Of a DNA stretch of 64,000 nt, positions 11,989 through 23,222 are shown in pieces (the first letter of the stretch is position 1; every line of letters begins with the position of its first letter). The stretch is taken from contig JAAVTG010000333.1 of the NCBI GenBank assembly GCA_011947345.1, positions 124,001-188,000 of the forward strand, in the 5' to 3' direction. The position numbers and the translations under genes are program-made. Source of the stretch: Phytophthora quininea (lineage: Eukaryota > Oomycota > Peronosporomycetes > Peronosporales > Peronosporaceae). The notes under the pieces were generated by a model, which searched no databases, was not told the origin of the DNA, and was given only the letters and a program-made list of their open reading frames with translations.

Positions 11989-14240
11989 TCAAAGACTCCT
12001 CCAACTCATAGGGTGTGCGACCGGAACGCGGAGAGTAGTCACTATAAGACGACTCCAGTATCTGTCAGCCAAGGATGATCCAACGCTCGATCGTCCGCGG
12101 TCCTCTAACTCCTCTTTACGTCGAATCCCTGATGATTGGTATCGCCCTGCAGAGGCTGGAGACGGACGACCTTCACGGGGTCGATTTGCCACAAAGTACA
12201 CTGAGAACAGGAAACAACTCATTGCGACGCCAAATGCCACCACCAACTCGACACACATGATTACAGACAGGATGCGATGATCAATTGGAGGCGTGTCTGG
12301 ACTGGGTGGAGGAGTCGCTGTTGGGGGTGGACATTTTGCAAGGTTGCAGTCAGCGTAAGGTAGCAGTACAACATGCAAAAAAATCTACCTGCAGGCAATA
12401 AAATGTTCAGGATTGTGGCAGCAGCCAGTGGTGAATCCATGTAGGTGTCGTCGAAGACGTCAAGTGCTGTTGCATTTCGCGAGTTGTAAGCCAAAGCCAG
12501 GGCTGTTTGACCAGGCTTTTCCGCCGTGAAGAGCCAAGAAGGTAAAGTGATTTCATGTGGCGTTGCCCCACAAACCATATCCCTCGTCTTGTTACGGATA
12601 TATTCAGCTAGCCCGGGAATTTGTTCTGGAATCAGCCAGAGCAGATCAATATGTGTTAGTCATAAAGAGTGAGTAGGCGAGCAACACCAGTAGCGTGACA
12701 CCATACCCGTGAAAATCCTCGCAGCAAAAAGTAATTGTAGAGCGTCCATGTTGCAGTCACTGGTTGAGTATTCTTCGAGGACGTAGAGCAGGGGAAAAAT
12801 GAAGCTGGAAACTGCGTACAAAAGAAGGAAAACGTATCCGGCTCCGTCAGAAAATGCTTCATCGAGCGCATTCTTTGATCATCACTCAGCGCAGCTGCGT
12901 AGCTAGGTAGAAACTCCCGCAACGAAGGCACTGCTGTCAGTGATGGCAAACTCGAGTCGGAAAAGAAGTCGGATGTAGCATTCCATAACCCCGAGTGGTG
13001 TTGCTTCCGATAAGAGCCGTCTGCAAGCCTCGGGCAATCGAGCGCAGCTCTTTGACATCATCCACAAGTTCCTTTTCGGTCAGGGAGAAATCCGTGCACA
13101 CAGATGAATGCTCCACAAGTACACACCCAATGTTCACAAGGCCAAGGGATGACCGCAGCATAAGAGAATTAAACTCGACATCCTCCACCCAAAACTGGGC
13201 AATATCAGTGTCTTTCGCTGCAAGAACGGCCGAATCACGGCTGTAAACGTCTTTGCCTCCCCTTCCACGGTGCAATTTTGCTGCCAGATCATGGGCTCAT
13301 AGAAATTGGATATTGCTTCCTCCGACGTCAAAATGGACTGTGCCCCGAGCGCAAAGCGATCCCGGGCGGATTGAGGAATTTTGTTAATGACAGTGCGATA
13401 GTCTCGTGCGACCTTGAGCCGTACCAGGAAGTCTTCCCAGTGAGGTGACAGCGACGAGAACGTCTCCCACGGGTGCTATAAAACAACACACCACCACGAA
13501 AACAATCAGCTGCCAAACGCCTTCAAAAACATCGCCTTTTCTCGTCGTACATGAGCCGCCAGCAAACCGATCGGGGCCGCGCCACGACGAGTGGAAAAGA
13601 GGTGTCTCTGCAACTTCTTGAGCGGCTCGTAGACACTGCACAAGAACTGCACTGCAATGGTCCGCACGCCTACCCCCGAGTCGTACGGCGCCAAACGGAA
13701 GATCTCCCAGACCACATCCGCCGCCACTGGCGGAGCCGACACGGTGGAGATGTTCAGGTGAGGTGCTGGAGTCTTGTCTTGTTGCTGTGGTGGTATCGGC
13801 TGCCAGAAGGCCGGGCCTGGGTAAAATGTACGATTGCTAGGGATCCAGAACAACTCCGAGGGCACTGACGGGCCGTAAACCAAGTGGGGCAGCAGTCCGT
13901 CGGGCCGCATGTATCGGAGAATGTGCTGCACCTGAGCCGCCGCCTGGTTGAAGTCCCCGTGGGCGATGGCCTGAGCCGCCAGCAGCGCCTCCGCCGGTTT
14001 CTAGAATTGCACTGGTCGGTTAGTCGAGAGTATTGCGCAGGACATTCATTGCGTTGGGTCTCACCAGGTACTGGAAGCCCACGACGTCGGGCGCGCCAGC
14101 CCCACGCCGCCCAGCTCCACGTCCACGTGGGCCGCCAGTAGCACAGAGGCGTCTCGCTCCAGTGTCCACTCGTCGCAGGGCGCGGCCGTCGCGGTGCAGC
14201 CACAGACAAGTGTGCTCAGGAAGAGGGCCAACAGCATCAT
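11989..14240 (-). CDS. Secreted/membrane-anchored MGH1/GH63-like glycoside hydrolase
   Basis: The protein starts MMLLALFLSTLVCGCTATAA at 14240, a clear signal peptide. Exons from about 13997 downward encode KPAEALLAAQAIAHGDFNQA, HILRYMRPDGLLPHLVYGP, a Trp/Pro-rich stretch and APPVAADVVWEIFRLAP. Those from about 13478 give HPWETFSSLSPHWEDFL, and from about 13260 DVYSRDSAVLAAK then EDVEFNSLMLRSSLGLVNIG. This order is that of (alpha/alpha)6-barrel glucosidases of the mannosylglycerate hydrolase MGH1-like/GH63 group (clan GH-G). Near 12150-12320 a proline-rich linker (PPPSPDTPP) is followed by a hydrophobic span ILSVIMCVELVVAFGVAMSC and a basic tail, predicting a single C-terminal membrane anchor. 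The catalytic acids cannot be assigned with confidence. Frame slips near 13265 and 14090 interrupt an otherwise conserved protein. The sugar substrate is unknown. Confidence 0.68.
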
Positions 14241-14345
14241 CAGTCGGCCGCGTCAAGGTCTGAAGTGGCTTTGTCCGAAATAATCCGTCACAACAATGAA
14301 ATTCACTGTTGCTCACGTTGAAGACTGAAAATCCTGGACACTGCG
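14241..14345. promoter_or_regulatory. Short divergent promoter region
   Basis: These 105 bp separate the start codons of the glycosidase (-) and SPAG17 (+) and must hold both promoters and leaders unless a start is misplaced. I see no TATA box and no clear oomycete initiator. Confidence 0.45.
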
Positions 14346-17300
14346 ATGCGACGCGACTGGAGCTTCCACGCTGTGGCGCTGGCCAGCGGCGCCTCCGGGG
14401 AGGAAGTGGCGGCCAAGAAGGAGCTGATAGGGAGGTTGTCGGCGGACGTGGACTGGAGCAAGCGATGCTCGTATCGAGTGGTGGGTCGTAGCGAGTTGGA
14501 GGAGCTGGTGCGGTTATTCCATGCTGAGGAGGAGGACACCCGGCGGTGGCAGGAGCGAGAAAAGCAGCAGGAAGACGCGGAGCTAGCAGAGACTGCAGAG
14601 GCGACACCACAGGTCGTGGTCGAGACCATCGAGCCAGTGGCCGTCACTCCGACGCTACTGGCGACCGCCTTCCAGCGACTTGTGGGTCGCGACAAGCAAG
14701 AGTTCCTGAGCTTCCAGCAGTCGGAGGTGGCCCAAGTGGACGCGAGTAATGACTTTCATAGGGATGCAGAGCGGGGCCCGGGAGAAGGACCGGTGCGAGT
14801 GTATCTGCTGGTTGACTACCCTGTGACTCTCTCTGAGATCGACGCACTCTTGAGACTTGGGGAAGCAGGAGTCGCATCAAAGGTGTCGGATGGACCTGAG
14901 TCGCTTCCGTTGTTGCCTCTGATTGACGGCGTGGTGCTGCTGGCAGATCCAACGGACCCTCCCGTGCCTCGAAGTCGCTTGAAAAGTAGTTCGACCATCG
15001 TGGAGCGGAAATCTGTAACGAAAATCCTGAAGACAACCGTCGATCTTCTTGGCCCTAGCTTTCCGGAGGTGTCCGTTTTTCAATCGTGCAGTGCGGTCGT
15101 TAGGATGTTCTTTGATGCGGCGCAATTTGGTGGGGTGGAATGGAGCGACTTTGACTTTACGCACGTGAACTGCACGACAGACGCATCTGTCGCCAAAGCG
15201 CCCGAGGATATCCAGCGAGAGTTTTGTGACGCAGTGGAGGCGGTGGCATCTCAAAAGTTTGCATTTAAAGCTTGGGTGGCGGCGACAACGTTTTGTACGA
15301 TTCCGGATGCTGCATCTAACGACAAAGACATCCACGAGCTTCTTCGTACAGAGTACGACGCCATTCTGGACGGTATTTTTCCGGGCAGTATTGCAGTGAG
15401 TACTGTTCTTTTGCCGCCATCGAGGCTGTAGCGATCGTGTCCGTGTTGTCGCTACACCCCACACCTCCATCGAGGACGTACCATTTAAATCGTGCCAGCC
15501 AGACGGATACATCCGCTTTCGAAGAGTTTATTGAGTACGGAGATTTGGTTGCGAGCCGAATCGCAAGAGCCCAACTCAATCAAGAAACCTTACAGGCAGA
15601 AGGAAACCCGTGCTATCTTCTACGGAGGGGGCGTCGACTGGACGATATTGAGCGCTCGATGTGGAGACTCAGTGACCTGCCGGGCATCGGCAACGACGGG
15701 CGAAAGGCGATGCCGCGCGAACCAGACCTATCAGAGGCGGAGCGCAGTGTACAGGACACAGAGCTCGCCAGCTTCTACGCCTCAAAACGTTATGCCGGAT
15801 GGATAATTCACTTAACGCAGCAGCTCTTCCGAGTAGAGGAAATGCTCGGGAACTCATGGCGCGGGAAGTTGCAGCAGCGCGGGCATATTGAGCGGTTATC
15901 GCGCGCTATTCTTCCGCAACGAATCGCGTTCGTATTGCAGCAGAATATGCCTGACGTATGTTTGAGCTACTACGCGGCGACCGACGCACTGTTGTTAGCG
16001 TGTCTTCCCAAGACAGCGCCCGGTCGCGTCGGGCTGTCGTCGTGGATTGCTCGCGACCATGTTCGCCATCGACCAGCATTCAAGGATTGGAAAAGTGAGC
16101 AGCTAGTCGACCCCGAATATCTGACACCACGCACCAAGGCTGCAGCGGGTGCGTGTGTACCATTATCGGCTGCTCAACTCGAGCTCGTGTCACACAAAGT
16201 TTGGGCAATGTATCCTGCGGACCATAGCGTGGTGAGGATATATCGGACTCCGCGGGGACTAGCTTGGCTCACCGTATACTGTCGCGGGTAAGTTTGCTCC
16301 AACTACGCCAGGTTCGTTTACTTAATTGCCTGTTTTGTTTTGGCAGGGACATTTTCGGGCTACGAACTAAAGCAAACAGCTTCAACGTGGATGGTAGAAA
16401 CCTTGAGATCGAGCAACTAGAATCCGGTCAAACGCCTTCTTCCATCAAGCATGCATATGAGATGCAATTTGTTGGATCTTTTCAAGACGATTCAACAATT
16501 CACATCTCCCCGGGAAGAAGAAGTGGCCAAAGAAACCCGACGGGCTTTCGACAATCACAATGTCTAACTCATTTCCAAACGGACTCACTGTTTCAGCTTG
16601 CTCTGATGGTTCGATTGCTCAACGATATGCAGGAGTTGAAATGTCCGCGACAAGCACGGCTGATGAGCATGGTATTGGTGGCAATCGTCATGCCCAAGAG
16701 GAGTATCGTGTGATATATGGGAAGGGGAGTGTGTTGCGAGTACTTCGATGCGGGAGAAAAGAAGTGCTGCTAGCCAGTGGGATAATTCGTGTGATTTATG
16801 ATTGTGCGAAGCGACGACTACACGCTCAGAAGCGATTTTTCCAGGGCACTGATGTTCACCCGCCTTTGGTGACGACGCTGACCCTGGACCCTGAGACCAA
16901 TGCGCTTGTGGAGAGGCGTCCTGATGGTGTCATTATTACTACTCTCACAAGTGGTGCTCGTGCGACATATCACGTAGATGGCACTCGCATGTACTTGAAC
17001 TCTGGGAACTCGCATGTGGTTGTTAAAAAGCGAGGCTTCGCAGATGTCTGCTTTGATATCGATGTGAACGTAACAGCTCAGCGGCACGCTGCAGGGAGCG
17101 CGTCGCAGTAACAAAGGGTGGTCTGCGCGCACGCAGTATTGTGAATATATATGATGGAACAAGTCTCGAGGTCAGCTACAACACGAAGGTGACAGCTCAA
17201 GTCAATGGTCGAGTTTCAACGCGGAAGCCTAGCGGGCAAGTTATTGTGGCGAAAGATAGCGGGAGGGTAGAATACTACGTTCAAGAACCAACGGAGGCTA

Positions 17301-18130
17301 ACCGGAATCAAATCGGTAGGGACTCGAAAGACGACGACGATCGAGATGTGACGACCCACAACGGTGTGTACTACTTCGACTGCCGCCATGGACGCTTTGA
17401 TCTTTGCGACAACGAGCAGAATCAATTCCACGCGGACGTAAGTGGGCCTGCGGATACGGAACCAACAATTTTGGTTAATCTGGCCGGAGAGGTAAGTGCT
17501 GCGGAGGCTACGCGATACAATGTCGGTAGTATTTCAGCCAAAGCAGTTATCAATGAGCCAATCGAGCCTCACGTGTTCGTTCTCAACGGAGATGGTACTG
17601 GGGTCGAAGTATTACGTCCCCGTGATGTTGCTGACTATATTGATGGTGATAACCAAGCGGGTGAGTTGGACAACCAGTTCGCGTCAAGCGCAATTAAACG
17701 ACATGTTTTTCTCCGTCAAATGCGTTCGCCCGCGGAAATCTACCAGCAGCAAGGGCCACTCTTTAATGACACAAAGCTGCATGAAGAAATGCTTTCGCTC
17801 GAGCAGCCTGTTGCAACAGCAGGAAAATTTCTCCCGAGCTACTTGGAAGAGCCGAGGCGAGCATGTACACAACGGCAGTTCACAACGGTGAGGCGTATCG
17901 AGCACTTCCAACCCTTGTCTGTGGAGGAACTGGAGGAAATGCAGGCAGGTCGGGCAAGGTGGGGGCAATGGCAACAGGAGCGCGAGATGAACAAGGAATG
18001 CTATAAGGTTGTGGATCCTCGATCTTCTGACGCGATCGCTCAAGAATTGACGATGCAGAAGAAAGTGCTGGCTGCCTACAAGGCGACCCGCGCGCGAAAG
18101 AAATTAGCTCGGCAAAAGCACGCGAAATGA
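14346..18130 (+). CDS. SPAG17: SPAG17/PF6-like flagellar central-pair protein
   Basis: The gene opens MRRDWSFHAVALASGASGEE at 14346. Features of sperm-associated antigen 17 (Chlamydomonas PF6), a scaffold of the C1a projection of the axoneme central pair, are: an internal block VRIYRTPRGLAWLTVYCRG (about 16220-16287) spliced to DIFGLRTKANSF; repeated beta-type segments such as FPNGLTVSACSDGSIAQRY, VIYGKGSVLRVLRCGRKEVL and SGQVIVAKDSGRVEYYV; and a C-terminal block VFVLNGDGTGVEVLRPRDVADY. Introns: 15396-15502 and 16288-16346. Frame slips occur near 16515 (a CCCCGGG run) and near 17100, with homology continuing on both sides. The stop TGA 18128-18130 overlaps the next ATG. The human and algal proteins are much longer (over 2000 aa), so this one is compact. 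It would serve zoospore motility. Confidence 0.8.
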
Positions 18131-18801
18131 AGACCAAGGGAGCCCAGGAGTTAAATGCTGGACAACGTATGGAAACCGTTCAAGAAGGTGAAGAAGCTTT
18201 GGGCGGAGAGGGTGAAGACGAGCAGGAGTCGGACGATGAATTTGGACAGTTCGGCTCCGACCTGAGTGACGATGACGTCGGTGAAACGGTTGAGGTGGAC
18301 GATCCGATGGAGCTGCTGTGGTCTTCGTTTTCGCAGGCCGACAAAGACGGCAGAGGTCTGCTCTCTGTTGATCAAGGTATATTATGATCACTTGTGCTTC
18401 TTGTTTGCCTGCTAACTCGAGTGAAAATGTGTTGTTGTAGCCCGTCTTGGGATTGTCAATGTGCTGGGCATTGGCGTGACGGCACACGAGCTCACGGATG
18501 CACTCGTTGCGCTCAAGGTCTCCAACCCGACCATTGTACGCTCCGTTATGGTAGAGCAGCTCTACCTTGTTATCGCACTGACGCACTTATGATGCAGGTG
18601 AGCTTTGACGTGTTCGCTGAGCTTGTGGCGATGTTTCGGCAATGGGACGAGGGCAACCAGGCGGAGGCATCGACAATAGACGCTGTTCGCCCCATTCCGG
18701 CGCTAAAGACCGTGGGGTCCGGGCCTCGGATGACGCCACACTCCTCGGCTGTCCCTGCGGGGTCCGCAGCCGAGGCTGTGCGAGCTCGAGGCAAGTGTTG
18801 A
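18127..18801 (+). CDS. Small EF-hand-like acidic protein
   Basis: ATG 18127 overlaps the SPAG17 stop (ATGA). An acidic N-terminus (EGEDEQESDDEFGQF) precedes one recognisable calcium loop, DKDGRGLLSVDQ (about 18341-18376). After an intron (about 18377-18440) comes ARLGIVNVLGIGVTAHELTD, and after another (about 18535-18597) VSFDVFAELVAMFRQWDEG, a helix-loop-helix pairing in the EF-hand manner. The stop is TGA 18799-18801. It may be a separate calcium sensor or, if the SPAG17 stop is bypassed by splicing or a sequence error, the natural C-terminus of the SPAG17 protein. The 4-base overlap and common strand make the fused reading worth testing. Confidence 0.6.
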
Positions 18802-18925
18802 AGTCCTCCGAGACTTATTCAAGTGTAGCCATGTGTTTTTTCGAACCCGTTTTGGCGCCAAAAGTTCAAGCGTCGCAGTCACCATTCGTTCACTTGCCAC
18901 GCACTGCACAAGTCAGGAAGGAAGC

Positions 18926-19912
18926 ATGACCAGCCCTCCTTCCCCCAAGCGCCAGCGCACCGACGACAAGCCCGCGACCGAGCCCTCGAAGGAGGAGCTG
19001 GAGCAGATCCAGAAGGTGCTGGATTCGGTGGCCAAGGTGGAGGAGGAGTTGGAGAAGGTGAACGAGGAGCAGGCCAAGGAGATTTTAGCCATCGAGACCA
19101 AATTCAACGGCAAGAAGCGCCCCACCCTCGAGAAGCGCAACAAGCTGCTGGCGGACATTCCCAAGTTCTGGGCACAGGCGGTGCGTGAAAGCAATAAAGA
19201 GGCACAGGTGGTAGGCGATCACGTATGACTGAACGTTGTGAACTGCAGCTCGTGAACCACCCGCTCCTGAGCAACCTCATGGACAAGCACGACGTCACGC
19301 TGCTGCAGCACCTCGAGACCTTTGACGTCCATTTCGTGGACGAAAACGGCGGCTACAAACTGGTGATGGTGAGCGACTAGGCAAAGCGGTTTTGGTGGTG
19401 GCTGTGATGTGTGTTAATGCGGTGGGCTGATGGCTGTTCTAGACTTTTAAGGAGAACCCTGTCTTGGAGTCCAGGACGCTATGGAAACAGTTCACGTACA
19501 CGGACGACGAGCTCAAGGTGACAACGTCTGAGCTCAAGTGGAAGGACGAGGCCGGGATGAAGGAAGACGAGGAGAACGACGCCGAGGAAGAGGACGACGA
19601 AAAAGAATCCAAGTTCAACTTTTTCAAGGTTTGTTGAGCTCTAGCTTGCTACCGTTGAGACTCTGTTTTCCTGACGGCGTATATGTCTCTATAGTGGTTC
19701 AATTTGACGGAGCCCGGTGACGAAATCGCAGAGATTTTTAAGGACGACCTGTGGAAGAACCCCGTCATGTTTTACCTGATGGTATGTGTTGCTCATGGTG
19801 CTGAGTGATCTACCTCGTCCAACTAAACTTGCTGCACAACTAGGACGAAGATGAGGATGAGGAAGGCGACGAGGAAGAGGAAGGTGACGAGGAAGCCGAT
19901 GACCAGGAGTAA
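18926..19912 (+). CDS. NAP/SET-family histone chaperone
   Basis: Five exons from ATG 18926 to TAA 19910-19912. The N-terminus (MTSPPSPKRQRTDDKP) holds a basic, nuclear-localisation-like segment. A long dimerisation helix follows (KEELEQIQKVLDSVAKVEEELEKVNEEQ), then KRNKLLADIPKFWAQA joined to LVNHPLLSNLMDKHDVTLLQHL, and KENPVLESRTLWKQFTY. SKFNFFKWFNL and the acidic tail DEDEDEEGDEEEEGDEEADD complete the family pattern. This is closest to SET/TAF-I (template activating factor) within the nucleosome assembly protein family. It binds H3-H4/H2A-H2B and acts in nuclear chromatin assembly. The introns near 19183, 19368, 19630 and 19782 are all short. The gene is convergent with SPCS1, only 71 bp away. 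Confidence 0.88.
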
Positions 19913-19983
19913 GCTCGCTCCCTAGTAGAGAATGTTCTGTGTAGGTCCCACAAACAAGCTTTCTTTTGTCTTTGCCTCTCTCC

Positions 19984-20313
19984 TCAGCTGCTTTTCTTTT
20001 CCTGCTTCTTGAGGTACATGGCGCTAGGGAGCCACTTGATGGGGTTGCGATTGTAGATAGGCCAGTTCGGCAGTACCAACTGAAGCAAAACAACGAGAAA
20101 CACTCTTGAGTTAGTGGTGTGAGGAGCGACACGTGTTCCTCCCTTTTGGAAGTTACATACCAGGGCACTGAAGACCGTCGCTGTCGCCCACGCCTTGAGA
20201 GGGTACGAGAAGTCCTGTTGGAAGTAGCCGTAGATCCACGCGGGTGTGCAGAACACCACGAAGCACACCACCAGCAGCGTTTCCGCGCGCGCCTGGCCCT
20301 TGTAGTCCACCAT
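19984..20313 (-). CDS. SPCS1: Signal peptidase complex subunit 1 (12 kDa)
   Basis: Two exons (20313-20161 and 20079-19984) are joined over an 81 nt GT-AG intron. The protein starts MVDYKGQARAETLLVVCFVV, the conserved MDYKGQ-type N-terminus of SPC12. Two membrane helices follow (LLVVCFVVFCTPAWIYGYF and AWATATVFSALLVLPNWPIY), then the family signature PIYNRNPIKWLP and a lysine-rich cytosolic tail ending KKQEKKSS. Length (about 82 aa) is a little below the usual 100. It is a non-catalytic ER membrane subunit that aids substrate selection by the signal peptidase complex. I chose the ATG at 20313 over upstream in-frame codons because the family begins exactly at this motif. Confidence 0.92.
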   Translation of the reverse strand: MVDYKGQARAETLLVVCFVVFCTPAWIYGYFQQDFSYPLKAWATATVFSALVCNFQKGGTRVAPHTTNSRVFLVVLLQLVLPNWPIYNRNPIKWLPSAMYLKKQEKKSS

Positions 20314-20335
20314 CGAACGAAGGTTTAACTGTTCA

Positions 20336-20349
20336 CAATGGGAATGGCT
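20336..20349 (-). promoter_or_regulatory. Possible oomycete initiator (Inr)-like element of SPCS1
   Basis: Twenty-three bases before the SPCS1 ATG the minus strand reads GCCATTCCCATTGTG. This is close to the oomycete initiator consensus YCATTYYNCAWTTT if one base is skipped. Weak match, useful position. Confidence 0.35.
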
Positions 20350-20870
20350 ACATATATCGGCACACAAATGGTACACAATATTTTCTCCCTCCAACGTGAG
20401 ATTGAGCGCTTTGACCGAGTTGGTTGACCGCATGATCGATAGCGTCACACAGAGGGAGGAGAAAGTCACAAGAAGGATGCGGCGACCGCTCCATGGTCGT
20501 CGTCGACCGTGAAGGTGTGCGTCTCACTGACGTGAGGTGTTGTGCTGGGGTTGATGGTCCAACTGCTAGTGCAGAGCAGATCGGAAGTAGCTATGACGGA
20601 AAAGACCATTATAAACACTTTCCTACTATTTAAATTCACCTACCCAAAGTCTACTATCAGCCACGGATAATTCCGTCTAGCCCTGGCGTTTAAGCTGATC
20701 GCGGAAGCAGGGTTTTCAACCCGCAAGAGATCGCGCAGTTTCCGTGACGACAACCAACACCAGCCAAAATTTCGTGTGGCAGGTGCTCAGTATCTTACTG
20801 TCATGACAACCTCCCGCGGGCGAGGCCATCTTTGTTCTCCGGGACGGAATTCGCTAGGGAACATCAGGAC

Positions 20871-20905
20871 ACAAGTAAACTGCGAGGCTTGCCATGTTTA
20901 CTTGT
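20871..20905. repeat. 10 bp perfect inverted repeat (hairpin)
   Basis: ACAAGTAAAC (20871-20880) and GTTTACTTGT (20896-20905) are perfect complements separated by 15 nt. It lies in the 0.6 kb stretch 20,314-20,930 that holds no gene, between SPCS1 and the first gypsy remnant. Confidence 0.6.
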
Positions 20906-20929
20906 GCTGTAACTCGAAGCGCAAATGAA

Positions 20930-21205
20930 ACTCCAAACGTTTCACACGCCAAAGGACTGTCATATTAATAGGCAAACGGTTGTGGGCCAGATTTGGCCAC
21001 TCTGGTACAAGAAGAAAGCATGAATGTGGAGGACTGCGTTGCTCGCCTACACCACATCAACGAGCTGGTCGAGTTCTTGCCTACGCCGAACGACAGACTC
21101 ACGGATCACAAGTTGCAAGAAATTGTGGAGTCAAACATGCCAGCCGCGTGGCAGAAGAAGTATGCTGAAAGCGGACAAGACTACGAACGCTAGAGGGACT
21201 TGTGG
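20930..21205 (+). pseudogene. Ty3/gypsy gag remnant, 5' part
   Basis: The segment reads LQTFHTPKDCHIN, then, in a shifted frame, MNVEDCVARLHHINELVEFL, then RLTDHKLQEIVESNMPAAWQ and DYERLEGLVA. This is the order of a retrotransposon gag capsid domain (VARL..IN....F, then L.D.ELL.I.E...P..W). The frame breaks at about 20990. The sequence stops matching gag after about 21205 and the same domain resumes at about 22791, so the reading is interrupted by an insertion. Confidence 0.6.
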
Positions 21206-22790
21206 CGGAAATCCGGTGATGTTTTCCGTCCAGGGGTGATTGTTGCACAGCGCGAGCTGTGACAACGTGGTGAACCGAGATTAGTTGTGTACTCCTTCAG
21301 CGGTGGTTCTTGGAACTGCCGTTGAAGGATTGGCGTGTGCACCTCGTGAATCCCTAAAGGTTCGACCCTTGGATTTCGCGTTTAATCTACCGAATGGCCT
21401 TTCACAGTCAAAGACACAAAGAGTATTAGATGGATTAGTTTGCCCACAATTCGTTCCCCTGTAACCCACTTTCCTTGGGCGGCAGTTGAAGAGACGGGGT
21501 TCTTGGACTGCACGTTCAAGAAGAACTAGAAACCACAGATAATCAATATACAGAGAGATCCTTATGCAAATATACAACCGACACTTATTCTTATAGACCC
21601 TTGGTCGGGGAGTCTCACACCAGGTTCAATCCAACGCCCAAGACACTCGGAAATTCTCGGACTTGGTTCAACGAACGCCCACCACCTTCAATCGAAGGAA
21701 TACACAAATCAGTCAATACAAATCCCCATACAGAACGTTGTAAGACGCAGTCTCGAAGCAAACTCAAGCGATGACTGCTAACCAGCCGCTTGAGCGTAGT
21801 TTTAATATGAAATGGGTTGGCCTGCAAGACAGACGCCCAACTAGTAAACGGAATGGTTGGGGCGCCTAGACTCCCTCCCAATCAGACTTAACAAACAGGT
21901 GGGGAGCAGCAAGTCACCTTTGCACTAACACACAAAGAGTACCGACAGGCACTTGTGCAGTACAGGGCAAAAAGAACTCTCTGATCGATATCTTTTATAG
22001 CTAGTTGATCTGCAGCTCTTCCGCAGATCTTGGGCACAGTCGTTAGGATATGGATTAGTCTTGATTTTAGTATGCTTGACTTGATGACGGTCACTTATTG
22101 TGGGTTCGTTGATCTTCAAATCATCTGTAGCGTAAACATTCTGGGTACAAACCACTGGGTTCATGATGAATGCGAATTCTCGCTAAGTGCCAGAATTCAC
22201 GTCCAAGAGAAGATCTCCGTCGTAGAGAATCTCCATCGAAGAAGTGGCCGCCCAAGAAACATATCCTTGGAATGTTCATCCAAGAACTTCCTGGGTCTTG
22301 GGCGGCAGCTGTGCTTCTTGGGTCACTTGGGCAGCTTGGGATTTACAGGTCCTTCCCTCACACATCGTGCGGTTAGCCGAGGCGAGACGGGTTGCACACA
22401 GGAATACATTTCACTGCGGCAATTTGTACCTTGGTTCTTGGCGACCCGTTTAAGGACGAGGGGTGACCAGGACGTAACGTGCACTCACGCTCAAGGCAAT
22501 GTGCCCTTGGGCGTACATTCCAAGAGCGGAGATTCCTTCAGCGCGCATTCCTAGGACACGCCATTTCTTGGGCGTGCCTTTCAAGAACACATTTTATTAA
22601 GCGCACTTCCTAATCTTGAGGGCGCATCCTTGATAGGACAGCACACCATTGCCTTCTCCCAAGCGACTCGTTTTGTCGCACACTTCTTCATCACTTGAGC
22701 GTAATATCCAACACTAGCTCCATAGTAAACTCCATGTGTAAACTCTCCACAGCGCGATCCATAGAAAAACAAAATGCACATCGTCACAAA
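21206..22790. mobile_element. Insertion of about 1.6 kb within gypsy gag, LTR-like termini
   Basis: This stretch separates two consecutive parts of one gag domain. It holds no credible gene. It contains several CTTGGGCGGC-type repeats (for example near 21474 and 22300). TGTGACAACGTGG at 21258 and GCACATCGTCACA ending at 22788 form an imperfect terminal inverted repeat (10 of 13), compatible with a solo LTR or a deleted element, but about 50 bp of unexplained sequence lies outside the left end and no target duplication was found. Confidence 0.4.
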
Positions 22791-23222
22791 CTAGTGGCCT
22801 ACTTCCGCCAGCTCGAAGAAGCTGAAGGTCAACAGCGTCCAGCACAAACCAGATGCCTAGCGAGGGCAAGTCTACAACGTCTCACAATGGCAACCGCAGT
22901 GGTCACCATGACCACAAGCACAACAATAAGTCCACCGACGGCAAGAAGAAGTGGTGTTAATACCACAAGTCGCTCAGCCACGACAGGTCCGAGTGTCGCC
23001 CGAAATACAAGACCGGCGAGGAGAAAAACTTCATTGGCATCGACGTGACCGAAACATGTTACAACATTAAACCCACCACACCGATTACGTCACCGCTGCG
23101 ACGCGGTGCGAACGCTGGATGGACTTTCAGAGCCATCAGTGTTGCGGGGCGCGCTGTCCATCTTCCTCGACCGTACCCTCGCAACCTGTTTGATCTATCG
23201 TTGCCGTTCTTAACTGACAGTT
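22791..23222 (+). pseudogene. Ty3/gypsy gag remnant, 3' part with zinc knuckle and start of protease
   Basis: Continues the gag domain as LVAYFRQLEEAEGQ. A His/Asn-rich linker comes next, and then, in a broken frame, KKKWC, YHKSLSHDRSECR, which is a CCHC-like zinc knuckle. The last 100 bases read LDGLSEPSVLRGALSI..TLATCLI, resembling the run-up to a retroviral-type aspartic protease. Stops and frame changes make it non-functional. Confidence 0.5.

Noticed and set aside
18833..18925. Start of the NAP/SET gene at 18833
   Set aside because: The upstream frame reads low-information sequence; ATG 18926 gives MTSPPSPKRQRTDD, which fits the family and leaves a plausible leader.
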